From Mesorhizobium sp. B2-3-12 (GTDB lineage: Bacteria > Pseudomonadota > Alphaproteobacteria > Rhizobiales > Rhizobiaceae), in NCBI RefSeq assembly GCF_006442205.1, contig NZ_VFVR01000009.1, positions 186,001 to 250,000 of the forward strand: DNA of 64,000 nucleotides, in the 5' to 3' direction. The notes beneath the pieces are model-generated. The model was not told the origin of the DNA and did no database searches. It worked only from the letters and a program-made list of their open reading frames with translations. Positions 50,806 to 59,254 of this stretch are shown piece by piece; the first letter of the stretch is position 1, and every line of letters starts with the position of its first letter. The position numbers were made by a program, and so were the translations under genes.

Positions 50806-52398
50806 CTAAACCCCCGCTTCACCGGCATTGAGGGCCGCAAGCAGCGCCTCATCCGATTGCCCGAGCAGGATCGGCGCCTTCATGCCGGCAATGCTCGTGC
50901 CGCCTTTCAGGCGGTGGCGCTTCAGCCGGCCATAGAGATCATCGACCGCGGTCGTCCGCAACGCGCCCAACTGGCCGATGCGGCGCGCATATTCATATTG
51001 CGGATTGGCCATCAGGTTGCGCTCGACGGCTGACCCCGGCGGCGCGACCGTGCCCGGGGCTCGCCTGGATTCGACGAAAAGCTGGTAGTGCGGATGCGGC
51101 GCCGCGACCGCCGCCAGCAGAGCATAGGTGCGGGGATCGAACCCAGCTTCGGCCAGACAGCGCGCGACGAAGGCTTCGGTGAGTTTCTCGCCGCAGAGAT
51201 CCGACACCATGCCTGCCCGGCCAATGAAGCGCAGGCGCGGCGTATCGCCGGTGAAGCCGCGGACCTCGACCACGTCTTGCGTGTCGTAACGATAAAGCCC
51301 CGAGCCGGTGGTGACGATCAGCCGGTAGCAGCGGCCAAGTTCGAGCTGCCAGGCGAAGCGGCCGGCCCCGTCGTCGTCGATAAATTCGAAGAATCCGCTT
51401 TGCGATGCCAGGATCGAGCCTGGACCATCGCCATGGGGAAACGACACGGCGGCCTCGGTGGACATCAGGCCTTTCGGCTGGAGGAAGGCCCCCGGAAATT
51501 GCGCCTGCAATTCGGCGGCGAAGCCTTGGCTCGAGGCATCGGTCCAGCAGCTGATCGTATCGAGCCGAGGCCAGATCGCCGACAGGCCGGCACCGGCCCC
51601 GCCGAGGGCTGCCTCCAGAACGGCGATGCGGCGGCTCACCGTGGCGGCCGGCTGCGTGGCGCCAAGCCTCTCGCCAAGCTCCGGCAGCAGGCTCGCCGCA
51701 TCGCGCCGCATGGCGCGCAGGATCTCGGTCAGATAGGTCGGGCTCCAGACCCAGATCAGGCTGAGGTCGTCGGCGGCCAGCAGGTGCAGGCAGGTCTGCC
51801 TTTGCCAGCTGGCGAAGTCGCCGAGTAGCCTCAGTTCCATCGGCACAGCCGACAGCTCGATGAGGCTGTCGCGCAAGGCACCGAAATAGGCGAAAGGCAC
51901 CGGACTGCCCAGCCTGTGGGCGCCGACGCGTTCGTCGGCTCCGCGGCCGACGGGGCTCAGCGCGAAATAGCCATGCCCTTGCGCCACGCCCGGCCGGCGG
52001 CGGATCAGGTCCGCCAGCCAGGGATAGAGGCAGTCGGTGAACGCGCGCAGGCCGCTATCGGTATAGGGGATGTATTTAGAGCCGCCGGAACTGCCGCCGG
52101 TCTGCTCCAGGAAGCGGACCGGCTCGGCCGTCAGCACATTGCCGGCGCCGTCGATCGTGCGCTTGATGTAAGGCAGCAACGCCTCGTAGTCGGCGATCGG
52201 AACCAGATCGCGAAACGCCTCGGCCGACGTGGCGCTGGCGAAACCATGGTCGCGGCCGAACTCCGTCCCGGCATTGGCCTCGATCAGCCGCCGCAGCAGA
52301 TCACGCTGCGTTGCCTCGACATGGCCGAGCCGCGCCCGAAAGCCTGCTTCGACGGCAGCGGTCGCGCCGGCGATCCGAGCCCAGGCGTCAGCGGCCAT
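50806..52398 (-). CDS. GH3-family acyl-adenylating enzyme (auxin-responsive GH3-like)
   Basis: A 530-residue enzyme of the GH3 branch of the ANL superfamily. In plants these conjugate jasmonate, auxin or other acids to amino acids with ATP. Motifs: FLEQTGGSSGGSKYIPYTDS (P-loop-like A1), PKGLMSTEAAVSFPHGDG (A5 with Glu), GLYRYDTQDVVEVRGF (YxxGD-type A7 region) and FIGRAGMVSDLCGEKLTEAF (hinge). ATG is chosen with GAGGGG upstream; it overlaps the previous gene by 11 bases. Bacterial GH3 proteins are widely scattered; substrate cannot be read here. Confidence 0.88.
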   Translation of the reverse strand: MAADAWARIAGATAAVEAGFRARLGHVEATQRDLLRRLIEANAGTEFGRDHGFASATSAEAFRDLVPIADYEALLPYIKRTIDGAGNVLTAEPVRFLEQTGGSSGGSKYIPYTDSGLRAFTDCLYPWLADLIRRRPGVAQGHGYFALSPVGRGADERVGAHRLGSPVPFAYFGALRDSLIELSAVPMELRLLGDFASWQRQTCLHLLAADDLSLIWVWSPTYLTEILRAMRRDAASLLPELGERLGATQPAATVSRRIAVLEAALGGAGAGLSAIWPRLDTISCWTDASSQGFAAELQAQFPGAFLQPKGLMSTEAAVSFPHGDGPGSILASQSGFFEFIDDDGAGRFAWQLELGRCYRLIVTTGSGLYRYDTQDVVEVRGFTGDTPRLRFIGRAGMVSDLCGEKLTEAFVARCLAEAGFDPRTYALLAAVAAPHPHYQLFVESRRAPGTVAPPGSAVERNLMANPQYEYARRIGQLGALRTTAVDDLYGRLKRHRLKGGTSIAGMKAPILLGQSDEALLAALNAGEAGV

Positions 52399-53131
52399 CG
52401 CCCAGCCCCTCGGCAAAGCTCGTGGCGCCATAACGCTTCAGATTGCCGGTCTCGAACTCGGTCAGGCAGGCGAGTTCGACACCTCTGGAATGGTCGGGGT
52501 TGGCTCTGACGAAAAAGGCCGCCAGGGGATTGTGGGCCGCCGTTTGCCTGGCGTCCGCCCATTGTTCCCGAAGATGGCCTTGCGATGGACCGAAATCGAT
52601 GAGCCCGGTCGAAGGATCGAAATAATCGCCGTATCGGGCGGACGCTATCGCATCGCGGATTGCCAGCAGGCAGGGCGCTCCCTGGCCTTCGATGGCCGGA
52701 ACGAACTTGCGAAAGAAATCGGGCAGGATGCGAAACGTGCGGTGTCCCTTGATGATGGGGAACCAGAACAGCCGGCCGTCGACCTTGGCCTTGGCCGCGC
52801 CCGCCGCGCGGAAAAAACCTTTCAGCAGCACGGGATTGCCCCAAAGCGAGGCGTGCAGGACGGTATCCCCGGAGAAAAGGTAATGCACCGTCTCGCCGCC
52901 GATCGCCTGTTGGCGCACGAGATAGGTCGAGAAGCCGACGATCTCGCGGCCGAGACGGGTCAGCACGACGGCGTCCTTCTCGGACAGATCACGCTCGAAA
53001 AGCCCGCGATCGATCGCTTCGTAATAGGTCTCGTAGAGAGCAAACATCCGGTCGCGATCGGCCCTCGCCAGTTCCGCGGCCGGTGTTGTCAGCGTCTCCA
53101 AGGATTCCGTCTGGCCCGCACCAATTCCCAA
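52388..53131 (-). CDS. GNAT-like protein of unknown function coupled to GH3
   Basis: A 247-residue protein. It has the layout of a GNAT-like N-acyltransferase: ADRDRMFALYETYYEAIDRG, FERDLSEKDAVVLTRLGREI, VGFSTYLVRQ, then a second part (ILPDFFRKFVPAIEGQGAPC). It could deliver or accept an acyl or amino group in the same pathway as the GH3 enzyme, whose start lies inside its last codons. The start is TTG with weak support; an ATG 84 bases further in is an alternative. No close functional relative recognised. Confidence 0.6.
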   Translation of the reverse strand: MGIGAGQTESLETLTTPAAELARADRDRMFALYETYYEAIDRGLFERDLSEKDAVVLTRLGREIVGFSTYLVRQQAIGGETVHYLFSGDTVLHASLWGNPVLLKGFFRAAGAAKAKVDGRLFWFPIIKGHRTFRILPDFFRKFVPAIEGQGAPCLLAIRDAIASARYGDYFDPSTGLIDFGPSQGHLREQWADARQTAAHNPLAAFFVRANPDHSRGVELACLTEFETGNLKRYGATSFAEGLGDGR

Positions 53132-53309
53132 ATAGTCTGCCCGCCCCTATCAGACCCGATCTAGCGAATATCAGTCCCGGCTTGAAAAGTTCAACCCGGT
53201 GCTTGACGATTCATCGCTCGGACGGAGCCTCCAGCCGCATGGAGGCGTGGCTTGCGGTGCCCGCTTTCTCCATGGCATTTGTCGCCTGGAAGGGACCATC
53301 GGCAAAACC

Positions 53310-54083
53310 ATGGCAGCACGATCACCACCGCCCGGCCGGCCGCCCCCCGGCAAGCCACGCGCCGCCGGGCCTCCCGGCGTCAGCCTGAACCGCGCGCTGT
53401 CGAAACTCGGCCTGTGCTCGCGCACGCAGGCGCAAGTGCTGATCGCGGCGGGCCGCGTGCGCGTCGGCGGCAAGGTGGTGTGCGATGCGGCGTTGCGCGT
53501 CGACATGAACCGCGACCGCATCGTCGTCGACGGCGACGCGGTCGTTGCCGAACGCAAGGTCTATCTGATGCTGAACAAGCCGCGCGGGCTGGTCACCACC
53601 CGCGACGATCCGCGACAGCGCGACACCGTCTACGCCTGTCTCGAAGGGCTCGACCTGCCCTATGTCTCGCCGGTCGGCCGTCTCGACAAGGCGAGCGAAG
53701 GGCTGCTGCTGATGACCAACGACACCCATTTCGCCAACCGGCTGATGGACCCGGCCTCGCATCTGCCCAAGACCTATCACGTGCAGGTCGCCACGGTGCC
53801 GGATGACGTCATGCTGGGCAAGCTCCGCGCCGGCGTCACCGTCGATGGCGAGACACTGGCGTCAAACTCGATCGGGCTTTTGCGCAGCGGCGGCCGCACC
53901 GCCTGGCTGAAGATCGTGCTCGACGAAGGCAAGAACCGCCACATCCGCCGCCTGCTCGCCGCCCACGACATCGAGGTCAAGCGACTCATCCGCATCGCCA
54001 TCGGCGGCTTGCCGCTGGGCGATCTCGCCAAGGGTGCCGCACGGCATCTGACGGCGGAGGAGCTGGCGTTGCTGGCGCAGTGA
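53310..54083 (+). CDS. Pseudouridine synthase, RsuA/RluB/E/F family
   Basis: A 257-residue RNA modification enzyme. The N-terminal S4 domain is GVSLNRALSKLGLCSRTQAQ then IAAGRVRVGGKVV. The catalytic domain has the invariant Asp in SPVGRLDKASEGLLLMTND and the C-terminal EGKNRHIRRLLAAHDIEVKR. It isomerises uridine in 16S or 23S rRNA; which site is not clear from this alone. The N-terminal 20 residues are a basic, Pro-rich extension. The ATG has only weak upstream purines. Confidence 0.92.
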   Translation: MAARSPPPGRPPPGKPRAAGPPGVSLNRALSKLGLCSRTQAQVLIAAGRVRVGGKVVCDAALRVDMNRDRIVVDGDAVVAERKVYLMLNKPRGLVTTRDDPRQRDTVYACLEGLDLPYVSPVGRLDKASEGLLLMTNDTHFANRLMDPASHLPKTYHVQVATVPDDVMLGKLRAGVTVDGETLASNSIGLLRSGGRTAWLKIVLDEGKNRHIRRLLAAHDIEVKRLIRIAIGGLPLGDLAKGAARHLTAEELALLAQ

Positions 54084-54099
54084 ACGGGCGTCTAAGTTT

Positions 54100-54501
54100 C
54101 TATTCGACGTTGATGCTCACCACGGCCTGGTGAGCGTCGCCCATATAGGTGTGGACCGAAAACGTAACCTGGTCGCGACCCTTGTATCCGGGCTTCGACC
54201 GATAAAGCCCCTTGATGCCGTCGACCTTGTGCGCGTTGCATTTCCAACGGTCGTTCGATTTGGCAAAACCGGCGTAGATCTTGGCGTGGACGAGCCTGAC
54301 CTTGCCGTGGCTTGGACCCGCGATGATCCGGACATCGTTGGCGCCCGCGCTCGAACAGTCGGCATTCAGGCTGACATTCCTGAAAATATAGATCTCCTGT
54401 CCGGAGAGCGCCGATTTTTCGTAGCTCGACGCCGCCGCCGGCCAGGCTGCGCAGCCCAGAATCGCCAATGCCGTTACCAAACTTGTCGTTCGACGCTTCA
54501 T
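54100..54501 (-). CDS. Secreted protein, first of two tandem paralogues
   Basis: A 133-residue periplasmic protein. Signal peptide MKRRTTSLVTALAILGCAAW with an AAA-type cleavage region. Conserved with its neighbour: KSALSGQEIYIFRNVSLNAD, GPSHGKVRLVH, KCNAHKVDGIKGLYRSKPGY and KGRDQVTFSVHTY. Two Cys (DCSS and WKCN) probably form a disulphide. The fold looks all-beta, like small adhesive or Ig-like modules; function unknown. ATG after GGAGGATC. Confidence 0.72.
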   Translation of the reverse strand: MKRRTTSLVTALAILGCAAWPAAASSYEKSALSGQEIYIFRNVSLNADCSSAGANDVRIIAGPSHGKVRLVHAKIYAGFAKSNDRWKCNAHKVDGIKGLYRSKPGYKGRDQVTFSVHTYMGDAHQAVVSINVE

Positions 54502-54594
54502 TTCAACGATCCTCCTGGCTGCACGATTTGCCGCCCGCCACGGCATGCGGGCGGATATTGGCGGGCCTCCGCAGCCCTTGCGACGGAAAGCCTG

Positions 54595-55008
54595 CTACTC
54601 CACCTTGATGTTGGTGACATATTTAAAGGCGTTGCCGTCATAGGTGTGGACCGAGATCGTCACCTGATCCCAGCCCTTGAAGCTGGGGCTCGACCTGTAG
54701 AGCGCCTTGATGCCATTCACCTTGCGGAGATTGCATTTTGCCCGGTCGTTCGACTTGTTGTAATGCGTGAACACCTTGTCATGGACGAGTTTTACATTTC
54801 CGTGGCTTGGACCCGAGACCACCCTCACATCGTCCCTGCCCTCGCTGGAACAATCCACGTTCAGGCTCGCTCCGCCGAAGAAATAGACATCACGGCCCGA
54901 AAGCGCTGTCTTTTGGTAGGTGAACGTCCGGTTGGAAGCAGCCGCGGGACTGACCGCCAGCCCCAGAAGTACCAGCCCCGTCATGATAGGTGTCGCGCGG
55001 CGCCTCAT
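54595..55008 (-). CDS. Secreted protein, second of two tandem paralogues
   Basis: A 137-residue paralogue of the downstream neighbour with about half the positions identical. Signal peptide MRRRATPIMTGLVLLGLAVS. Shared blocks: KTALSGRDVYFFGGASLNVD, GPSHGNVKLVHDKV, KCNLRKVNGIKALYRSSPSF and KGWDQVTISVHTYDGN. The pair forms a short minus-strand operon, with 93 bases between. Duplicates of a periplasmic or surface protein with independent divergence. No family known to me. Confidence 0.72.
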   Translation of the reverse strand: MRRRATPIMTGLVLLGLAVSPAAASNRTFTYQKTALSGRDVYFFGGASLNVDCSSEGRDDVRVVSGPSHGNVKLVHDKVFTHYNKSNDRAKCNLRKVNGIKALYRSSPSFKGWDQVTISVHTYDGNAFKYVTNIKVE

Positions 55009-55415
55009 ATTGTCTCCCCCCGGTTCAGGAACTCTCCGGCCGACGATTTTATGACAGCTCGGAGCAAGCAACAAATCACGGAAACAGCCATGCCAATCAA
55101 TTCATGGTTATCAGAATAAAATCGATAAAGCCCTCGGAGATCGCCATTCTAAATACTCATACCGGACGAAATGAAGTATTTACCTCGAAACAACGCCACG
55201 AAATTCTTAAGACCATGAAATGCGCCAAGAACAGATTGCCGATTGCAACACGTTGTCGCCTGCCGATGATTTCTCCCCTCCCGCTGTCCAGGCGCCGGTC
55301 AGGTCCGAAGCATAACCGCCGCTCCCTCTCTCCTGACAGAAAGCTGTCAGGAGGCCTGGTCTATGCATCGGCTGGGAAGCCCGCTCGCGGCTTCAGCGAC
55401 CAAGGAGCCAATGCG
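55009..55415. other. AT-richer gene-free stretch with a hairpin near the VOC gene
   Basis: Lower GC than its neighbours, especially 55070-55220, possibly a scar of acquired DNA or a promoter region for both sides. CTCCTGACAG, loop AAAG, CTGTCAGGAG (55330-55353) makes a 10-bp hairpin 63 bases before the VOC start. No gene supported. Confidence 0.45.
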
Positions 55416-55817
55416 ATGAATTTCGTCTCTGTCCGCATCATAACGTCGGACGTCCAGCGCCTCGTGCGCTTCTACGGGGAGATCACCGGCATGCCGGTGA
55501 CGGTGTACACGGAAGATTTCGCCGAACTGGCGACGCCGGCCTGCACCCTGGCGATCGGCGGCACACGCACCCTGATGCTGTTCGGCGGCGACATCGCCCG
55601 CCCCGCCGACAACCACACCGCCATCCTCGAATTCCGCGTCGGCGACGTCGATGCAGAATTCGACCGGCTGTCGGACCTCATCAAGAAGACGACCGTGCAG
55701 GAGCCGACCACCATGCCCTGGGGCAACCGCTCGCTTTTGTTCCGCGACCCCGATGGCAATCTGGTGAATTTCTTCACGCCGGTGTCGGCGGAGGCGATCC
55801 GGAAATTCGAGAGGTAG
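55416..55817 (+). CDS. VOC-family protein (glyoxalase/dioxygenase-like)
   Basis: A 133-residue single-module metalloprotein of the vicinal-oxygen-chelate fold. MNFVSVRIITSDVQRLVRFY GEITG begins the first beta-alpha-beta-beta-beta unit; TAILEFRVGDVDAEFDRLSD begins the second, ending SLLFRDPDGNLVNFFTPV with the conserved Glu replaced by Asn/Asp. Possible isomerase, dioxygenase or antibiotic-binding role. ATG follows AAGGAG. Stands alone; substrate unknown. Confidence 0.85.
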   Translation: MNFVSVRIITSDVQRLVRFYGEITGMPVTVYTEDFAELATPACTLAIGGTRTLMLFGGDIARPADNHTAILEFRVGDVDAEFDRLSDLIKKTTVQEPTTMPWGNRSLLFRDPDGNLVNFFTPVSAEAIRKFER

Positions 55818-55848
55818 AGGGCAGCCCAGCATCCGGAATTAGCCGAGA

Positions 55849-56066
55849 CCTCCCCGCGTTCGTCATCCCAGGGCGGAGCAGCCGCGAAAGCGGCGTCGCG
55901 GAGACCCTGGGATCCATGCCGCGACCTTCGCCATCGAGCGCAGCGGAGCAGAATTCTGGACCGTGGCAACGCACCGGAGTCCCGGCATGGATCCCTTGGG
56001 CTGCGGAGCAGCTCCAGAGGTCTGCGCCGCGTCGCTACGCTCCTAGCTCCGCCGTGGATGACGAAG
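55849..56066. repeat. 218-bp dispersed inverted-repeat element, copy C
   Basis: Opposite orientation to copy B at 34321-34537 and about 85% alike to it. The left end CCTCCCCGCGTTCGTCATCC and right end GGATGACGAAG are inverted. Non-coding, between the VOC gene and the histidine phosphatase gene. Confidence 0.85.
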
Positions 56067-56105
56067 TGACGGGCGCTTCCGCGCTGTGCAGGCGCCGTTG
56101 CTCCC

Positions 56106-56687
56106 CTATTTAAGGTTCCACTTGCGCACGACCGGCTCGGTCAGATCATGCTCGTAACCCAGCACGCTGATGCTGGCCGTGTCGAGCACGAACAGCGCGC
56201 CGCCTTCCGGCGGCAGGCCGAGCCAGCGGGCGGCGAGCACGCGCAGGAAATGCGCGCTGGAGAAGATCAGTATGTCGGCATTGGCCTGGCGCAACCGGTC
56301 GATGATCCTGTCGGCGCGGGCGCCGACATCGGCCGCCACCTCGCCTTGCGGGCAGCCGTCGCGGAACACGTTCCAGCCCGGCCGCCCGGCCAGGATTTCT
56401 TTCGTCGTGCGCCCTTCATAGGCGCCGTAGTCCCACTCCTGCAAATCGTCCAGCTTGAGGCTTGTCGCGCCAAAGCCGGCCAGCACGCTGGTGTTGTAGG
56501 CGCGCTGCGAGGGGCTCGACCACACCTGGGAAACCGACAGGCCTTTCAGCCGGTCCGCGAGACCGCGCGCCGCCGCCTCGCCAGCCGGCGTCAACGGCAT
56601 GTCGGTGCGCCCGGTATGCTGCCCCGAAAGGCTCCACGCCGTCTCGCCATGCCGGACCAGATGGATTTGGGGAAACGCGCTGCTCAT
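56106..56687 (-). CDS. Histidine phosphatase family protein (cytosolic)
   Basis: A 193-residue enzyme of the phosphoglycerate-mutase-like branch. IHLVRHGETAWSLSGQHTGR is the catalytic His/Arg motif; WDYGAYEGRTTKEIL the acid loop; ILIFSSAHFLRVLAARWLGL the second His. No signal peptide. Related proteins hydrolyse sugar phosphates or nucleotides. Stands alone; the ATG has GGCATC upstream with little Shine-Dalgarno support. Confidence 0.85.
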   Translation of the reverse strand: MSSAFPQIHLVRHGETAWSLSGQHTGRTDMPLTPAGEAAARGLADRLKGLSVSQVWSSPSQRAYNTSVLAGFGATSLKLDDLQEWDYGAYEGRTTKEILAGRPGWNVFRDGCPQGEVAADVGARADRIIDRLRQANADILIFSSAHFLRVLAARWLGLPPEGGALFVLDTASISVLGYEHDLTEPVVRKWNLK

Positions 56688-57050
56688 GGGATGCCTTTCG
56701 ATGTCGTCGGCACCTTAGAGGACGATTCCGCAAAGGGGAATCCGGTTGGCGAAATGCGCGGCGTGCCTCTTCTCGACAGGTTGGCGCCGCCCCTCACCAT
56801 GCCATGTCGGATGATTTCGCCAGCGCAAGTACGCGCCGGCGTTGCGGCGGCTTCTTTCTCCCCGTTTACGGGGAGAAATGCCCGGCAGGGCAATGAGGGG
56901 CGGCGCCGACGCCAACGATTGACCGCCCCAGACGCCTGTATGTCAAGCCATCCCGCTGGCCCTGATCCCCGCCGCATTGGCTCAATGAATGGACGCGGGG
57001 GCATAACTATCTCTGTTGGATAGTCCTCAGGCACGACAGGCAACACCATC
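56688..57050. other. Gene-free stretch with RIME-like repeat and uspA leader
   Basis: Holds the palindromic repeat at 56783-56907. The rest is the divergent promoter zone of the phosphatase and universal-stress genes; no clear boxes. Confidence 0.45.
56783..56907. repeat. RIME-like palindromic element
   Basis: Outer arms GGCGCCGCCCCTCA and TGAGGGGCGGCGCC (14 bp, perfect) bracket 97 bases with an inner hairpin TTTCTCCCCG TTTA CGGGGAGAAA. The same modules recur at the other RIME-like sites. Confidence 0.8.
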
Positions 57051-57500
57051 ATGTACAAACATCTGCTCATCGCCACCGACGGCTCGGAACTGGCCGACAA
57101 GGGCGTCGCCCAGGGCCTCACTCTGGCCAAGGATCTCGGCGCCGCCGTCACCTTCGTCACCGTTTCGGAACAATTCCCGATCTTCGCCTGGGGCGGCGCC
57201 ATGGCCGGTTACGCGGCCGGCGATGAACTGGCCGTCTACCAGGAAGAATCGCGCCGCTACGGCAAGCAAGTGCTCGACAAATGCAAGGCATCCGCCGATG
57301 CGGCCGGCGTCACCGCCAAACTGGTCCATGTCGAGGACAAGCGACCCGCCGAAGCGATCCTGGAGCTGTCCAGGACGCAAGGCTGCGACCTGATCGTCAT
57401 GGCCTCGCATGGCCGCCGGGGCCTCGGCAGGCTGCTTCTGGGCAGCCAGACGGCGGAAGTGCTGTCCTATACCGAGATCCCGGTGCTGGTGGTGCGGTAG
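57051..57500 (+). CDS. Universal stress protein (UspA family)
   Basis: A 149-residue stress protein. The start is MYKHLLIATDGSELADKGVA. The ATP-binding signature G-x2-G-x9-G-S is present in HGRRGLGRLLLGSQTAEVL near the C-terminus, so it is probably of the ATP-binding subgroup. AHA-like Asp in IATDGS. Induced by stress in relatives; stands alone here. Confidence 0.9.
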   Translation: MYKHLLIATDGSELADKGVAQGLTLAKDLGAAVTFVTVSEQFPIFAWGGAMAGYAAGDELAVYQEESRRYGKQVLDKCKASADAAGVTAKLVHVEDKRPAEAILELSRTQGCDLIVMASHGRRGLGRLLLGSQTAEVLSYTEIPVLVVR

Positions 57501-57543
57501 CGGCTGGTCCCGCACCTCGCTATTTTGAGAACGGCGCCGGCGT

Positions 57544-58449
57544 TCAGGGCTGCTTGCCCAGTTCATTCGCCAAGGCATATTCAACCCGTGGCGGATGCCC
57601 GAAGAGTTGCTTGTAGGCGCGGCTGAAGGCGGCCTCGGACTCGTAGCCGATGCGCAAGCCGATCTCGCCCACCCGCGCGTCCCGTCTGGCCAGGAGGTCG
57701 CGGGCCAGGCCCAGGCGCCATTCATTCTGGTAGCGCAGTGGCGAGCGCCCGACGAGCGCGGCGAAACGATCGCAGAAGCTCGAACGCGACATGCCGGCCT
57801 TGTCGGCCAGTTCATTGATGCTCCATCGCTGCAGCGGCCTTTCGTGGATGGCCTTCAGCGAACGGGCGACGCGGGCGTCGGAAAGCCCGCCGAGCCAACC
57901 CGTGGCGTGCCCTTCATGGACCCAGCTGCGTAAGGTGCGGATGACCATGAGATCGATGATGCGCGAAATCATCAAGGCGGCACCTGGCTCGGCGCCGCTG
58001 GTTTCGACCATCAGGAACGGCAACATTCCGTCGACCCACCCTGCCCCCTGGGCACGCCCGATATGGATGCATTGCGGCAAGGCGAAGATCATTCCGCGCA
58101 GGCTGTCGGGATCGAACCAGAAGCGGCAGACGACGATCTCCACGCGCGGATGCGCCGCCACCAGCCGCAAGGCGCCGGGACCGCGAGGCAGCAGCACGAG
58201 GTCGCCAGCCTCGATGACGACAGCGGCCTGATCCTCGCTCTCCATGCGCAACGCGCCGGACCTCACCACGACGATATGAGCCTGCCCGTCGTCGAGATCG
58301 AGCTGCTCCGCTCCCGCCAGCGCGCGTGAAAAAACCTCGTCGCCGGCAAGCCTGATCTGCGCCAGCACATGCGAGAGAAGGTCGCCGGAGACACCGGCAC
58401 GCGGCCCTCCATCCGGAAGAATGGTCAAATTTTCAGGCGATTCAATCAT
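57544..58449 (-). CDS. AraC-family transcriptional regulator (cupin sensor)
   Basis: A 301-residue regulator. The N-terminal cupin-like sensor (DQAAVVIEAGDLVLLPRGPG) is followed by the AraC HTH pair: WSINELADKAGMSRSSFCDR and ARVGEIGLRIGYESEAAFSR, then AYKQLFGHPPRVEYALA. Divergent from the DUF308 membrane gene across 200 bp, so likely controls it. Ligand unknown. Confidence 0.9.
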   Translation of the reverse strand: MIESPENLTILPDGGPRAGVSGDLLSHVLAQIRLAGDEVFSRALAGAEQLDLDDGQAHIVVVRSGALRMESEDQAAVVIEAGDLVLLPRGPGALRLVAAHPRVEIVVCRFWFDPDSLRGMIFALPQCIHIGRAQGAGWVDGMLPFLMVETSGAEPGAALMISRIIDLMVIRTLRSWVHEGHATGWLGGLSDARVARSLKAIHERPLQRWSINELADKAGMSRSSFCDRFAALVGRSPLRYQNEWRLGLARDLLARRDARVGEIGLRIGYESEAAFSRAYKQLFGHPPRVEYALANELGKQP

Positions 58450-58649
58450 GGATGAGGCCGGCTGTTTTCCCTACATTCCCTAGCAAGAATAGCGCATCTC
58501 GCAGTGATTATGCGCTGTTTTCATCTTGGATCAAAGCCATCCCGCAAGTTGAGATGCGAGCGTGAGCTTTCCCAATCATCCGAAGCGGACGTGATCCCAG
58601 TCGATCAAGCGGGTCGACCGCCGTCCAACCGCCAAGACAGGAAATTCCA

Positions 58650-59225
58650 ATGAGCACTCAAACCATCCAGGCGCCCTCGGGCATTGCCGCATCGCAGTGG
58701 CTGAGATCCTATTATTTCATCCGGGCCGGCTTTTCGGTCGCCTGGGTTGCGGCGGCCTTTACCCTTGGCAAAAGCGCGCCGCCGGTCGCGGCGCTCCTCC
58801 TGGTCGCCTACCCCCTATGGGACGCGATCGCCAACATCGTGGATGCGCAGCGCAGCGGCGGCCTGAAGGCCAATCCCAGCCAGGCGCTCAACGCGGCGGT
58901 GAGCACGATCACCGCCATCGCGGTCGTCGTCGCGCTTGGACAGGGCCTGCACACCGTGCTGGCGGTGTTCGGGGCGTGGGCGGTTCTCTCCGGCCTGTTC
59001 CAGCTTGCCACCGGCGTGCGCCGTTGGCGGGCCGGCGCGCAATGGGCGATGGTGCTGAGCGGTGCGCAGTCGGCGCTTGCCGGCGGCTTCTTCATCAAGC
59101 AGGCAATCGGAGCAGCGTCGCCCGGCATCACCGACATCGCCCCCTATGCCGCGTTCGGCGCCTTCTATTTTCTCGTCTCGGCCATATGGTTGAGCGTCAC
59201 GCAGGCACGCAAGCGCAGAGCTTGA
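58650..59225 (+). CDS. DUF308 (HdeD-like) membrane protein
   Basis: A 191-residue protein with six hydrophobic segments (AGFSVAWVAAAFTLGKSAPP, VAALLLVAYPLWDAIANIV, and four more). DUF308 proteins such as HdeD act in acid or membrane stress, but the mechanism is unclear. AGGAAA precedes the ATG. Divergent from the AraC regulator, which is likely its activator. Confidence 0.82.
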   Translation: MSTQTIQAPSGIAASQWLRSYYFIRAGFSVAWVAAAFTLGKSAPPVAALLLVAYPLWDAIANIVDAQRSGGLKANPSQALNAAVSTITAIAVVVALGQGLHTVLAVFGAWAVLSGLFQLATGVRRWRAGAQWAMVLSGAQSALAGGFFIKQAIGAASPGITDIAPYAAFGAFYFLVSAIWLSVTQARKRRA

Positions 59226-59254
59226 TCCTTGCGCGTGCCTAGGCTGGCCTGGCG

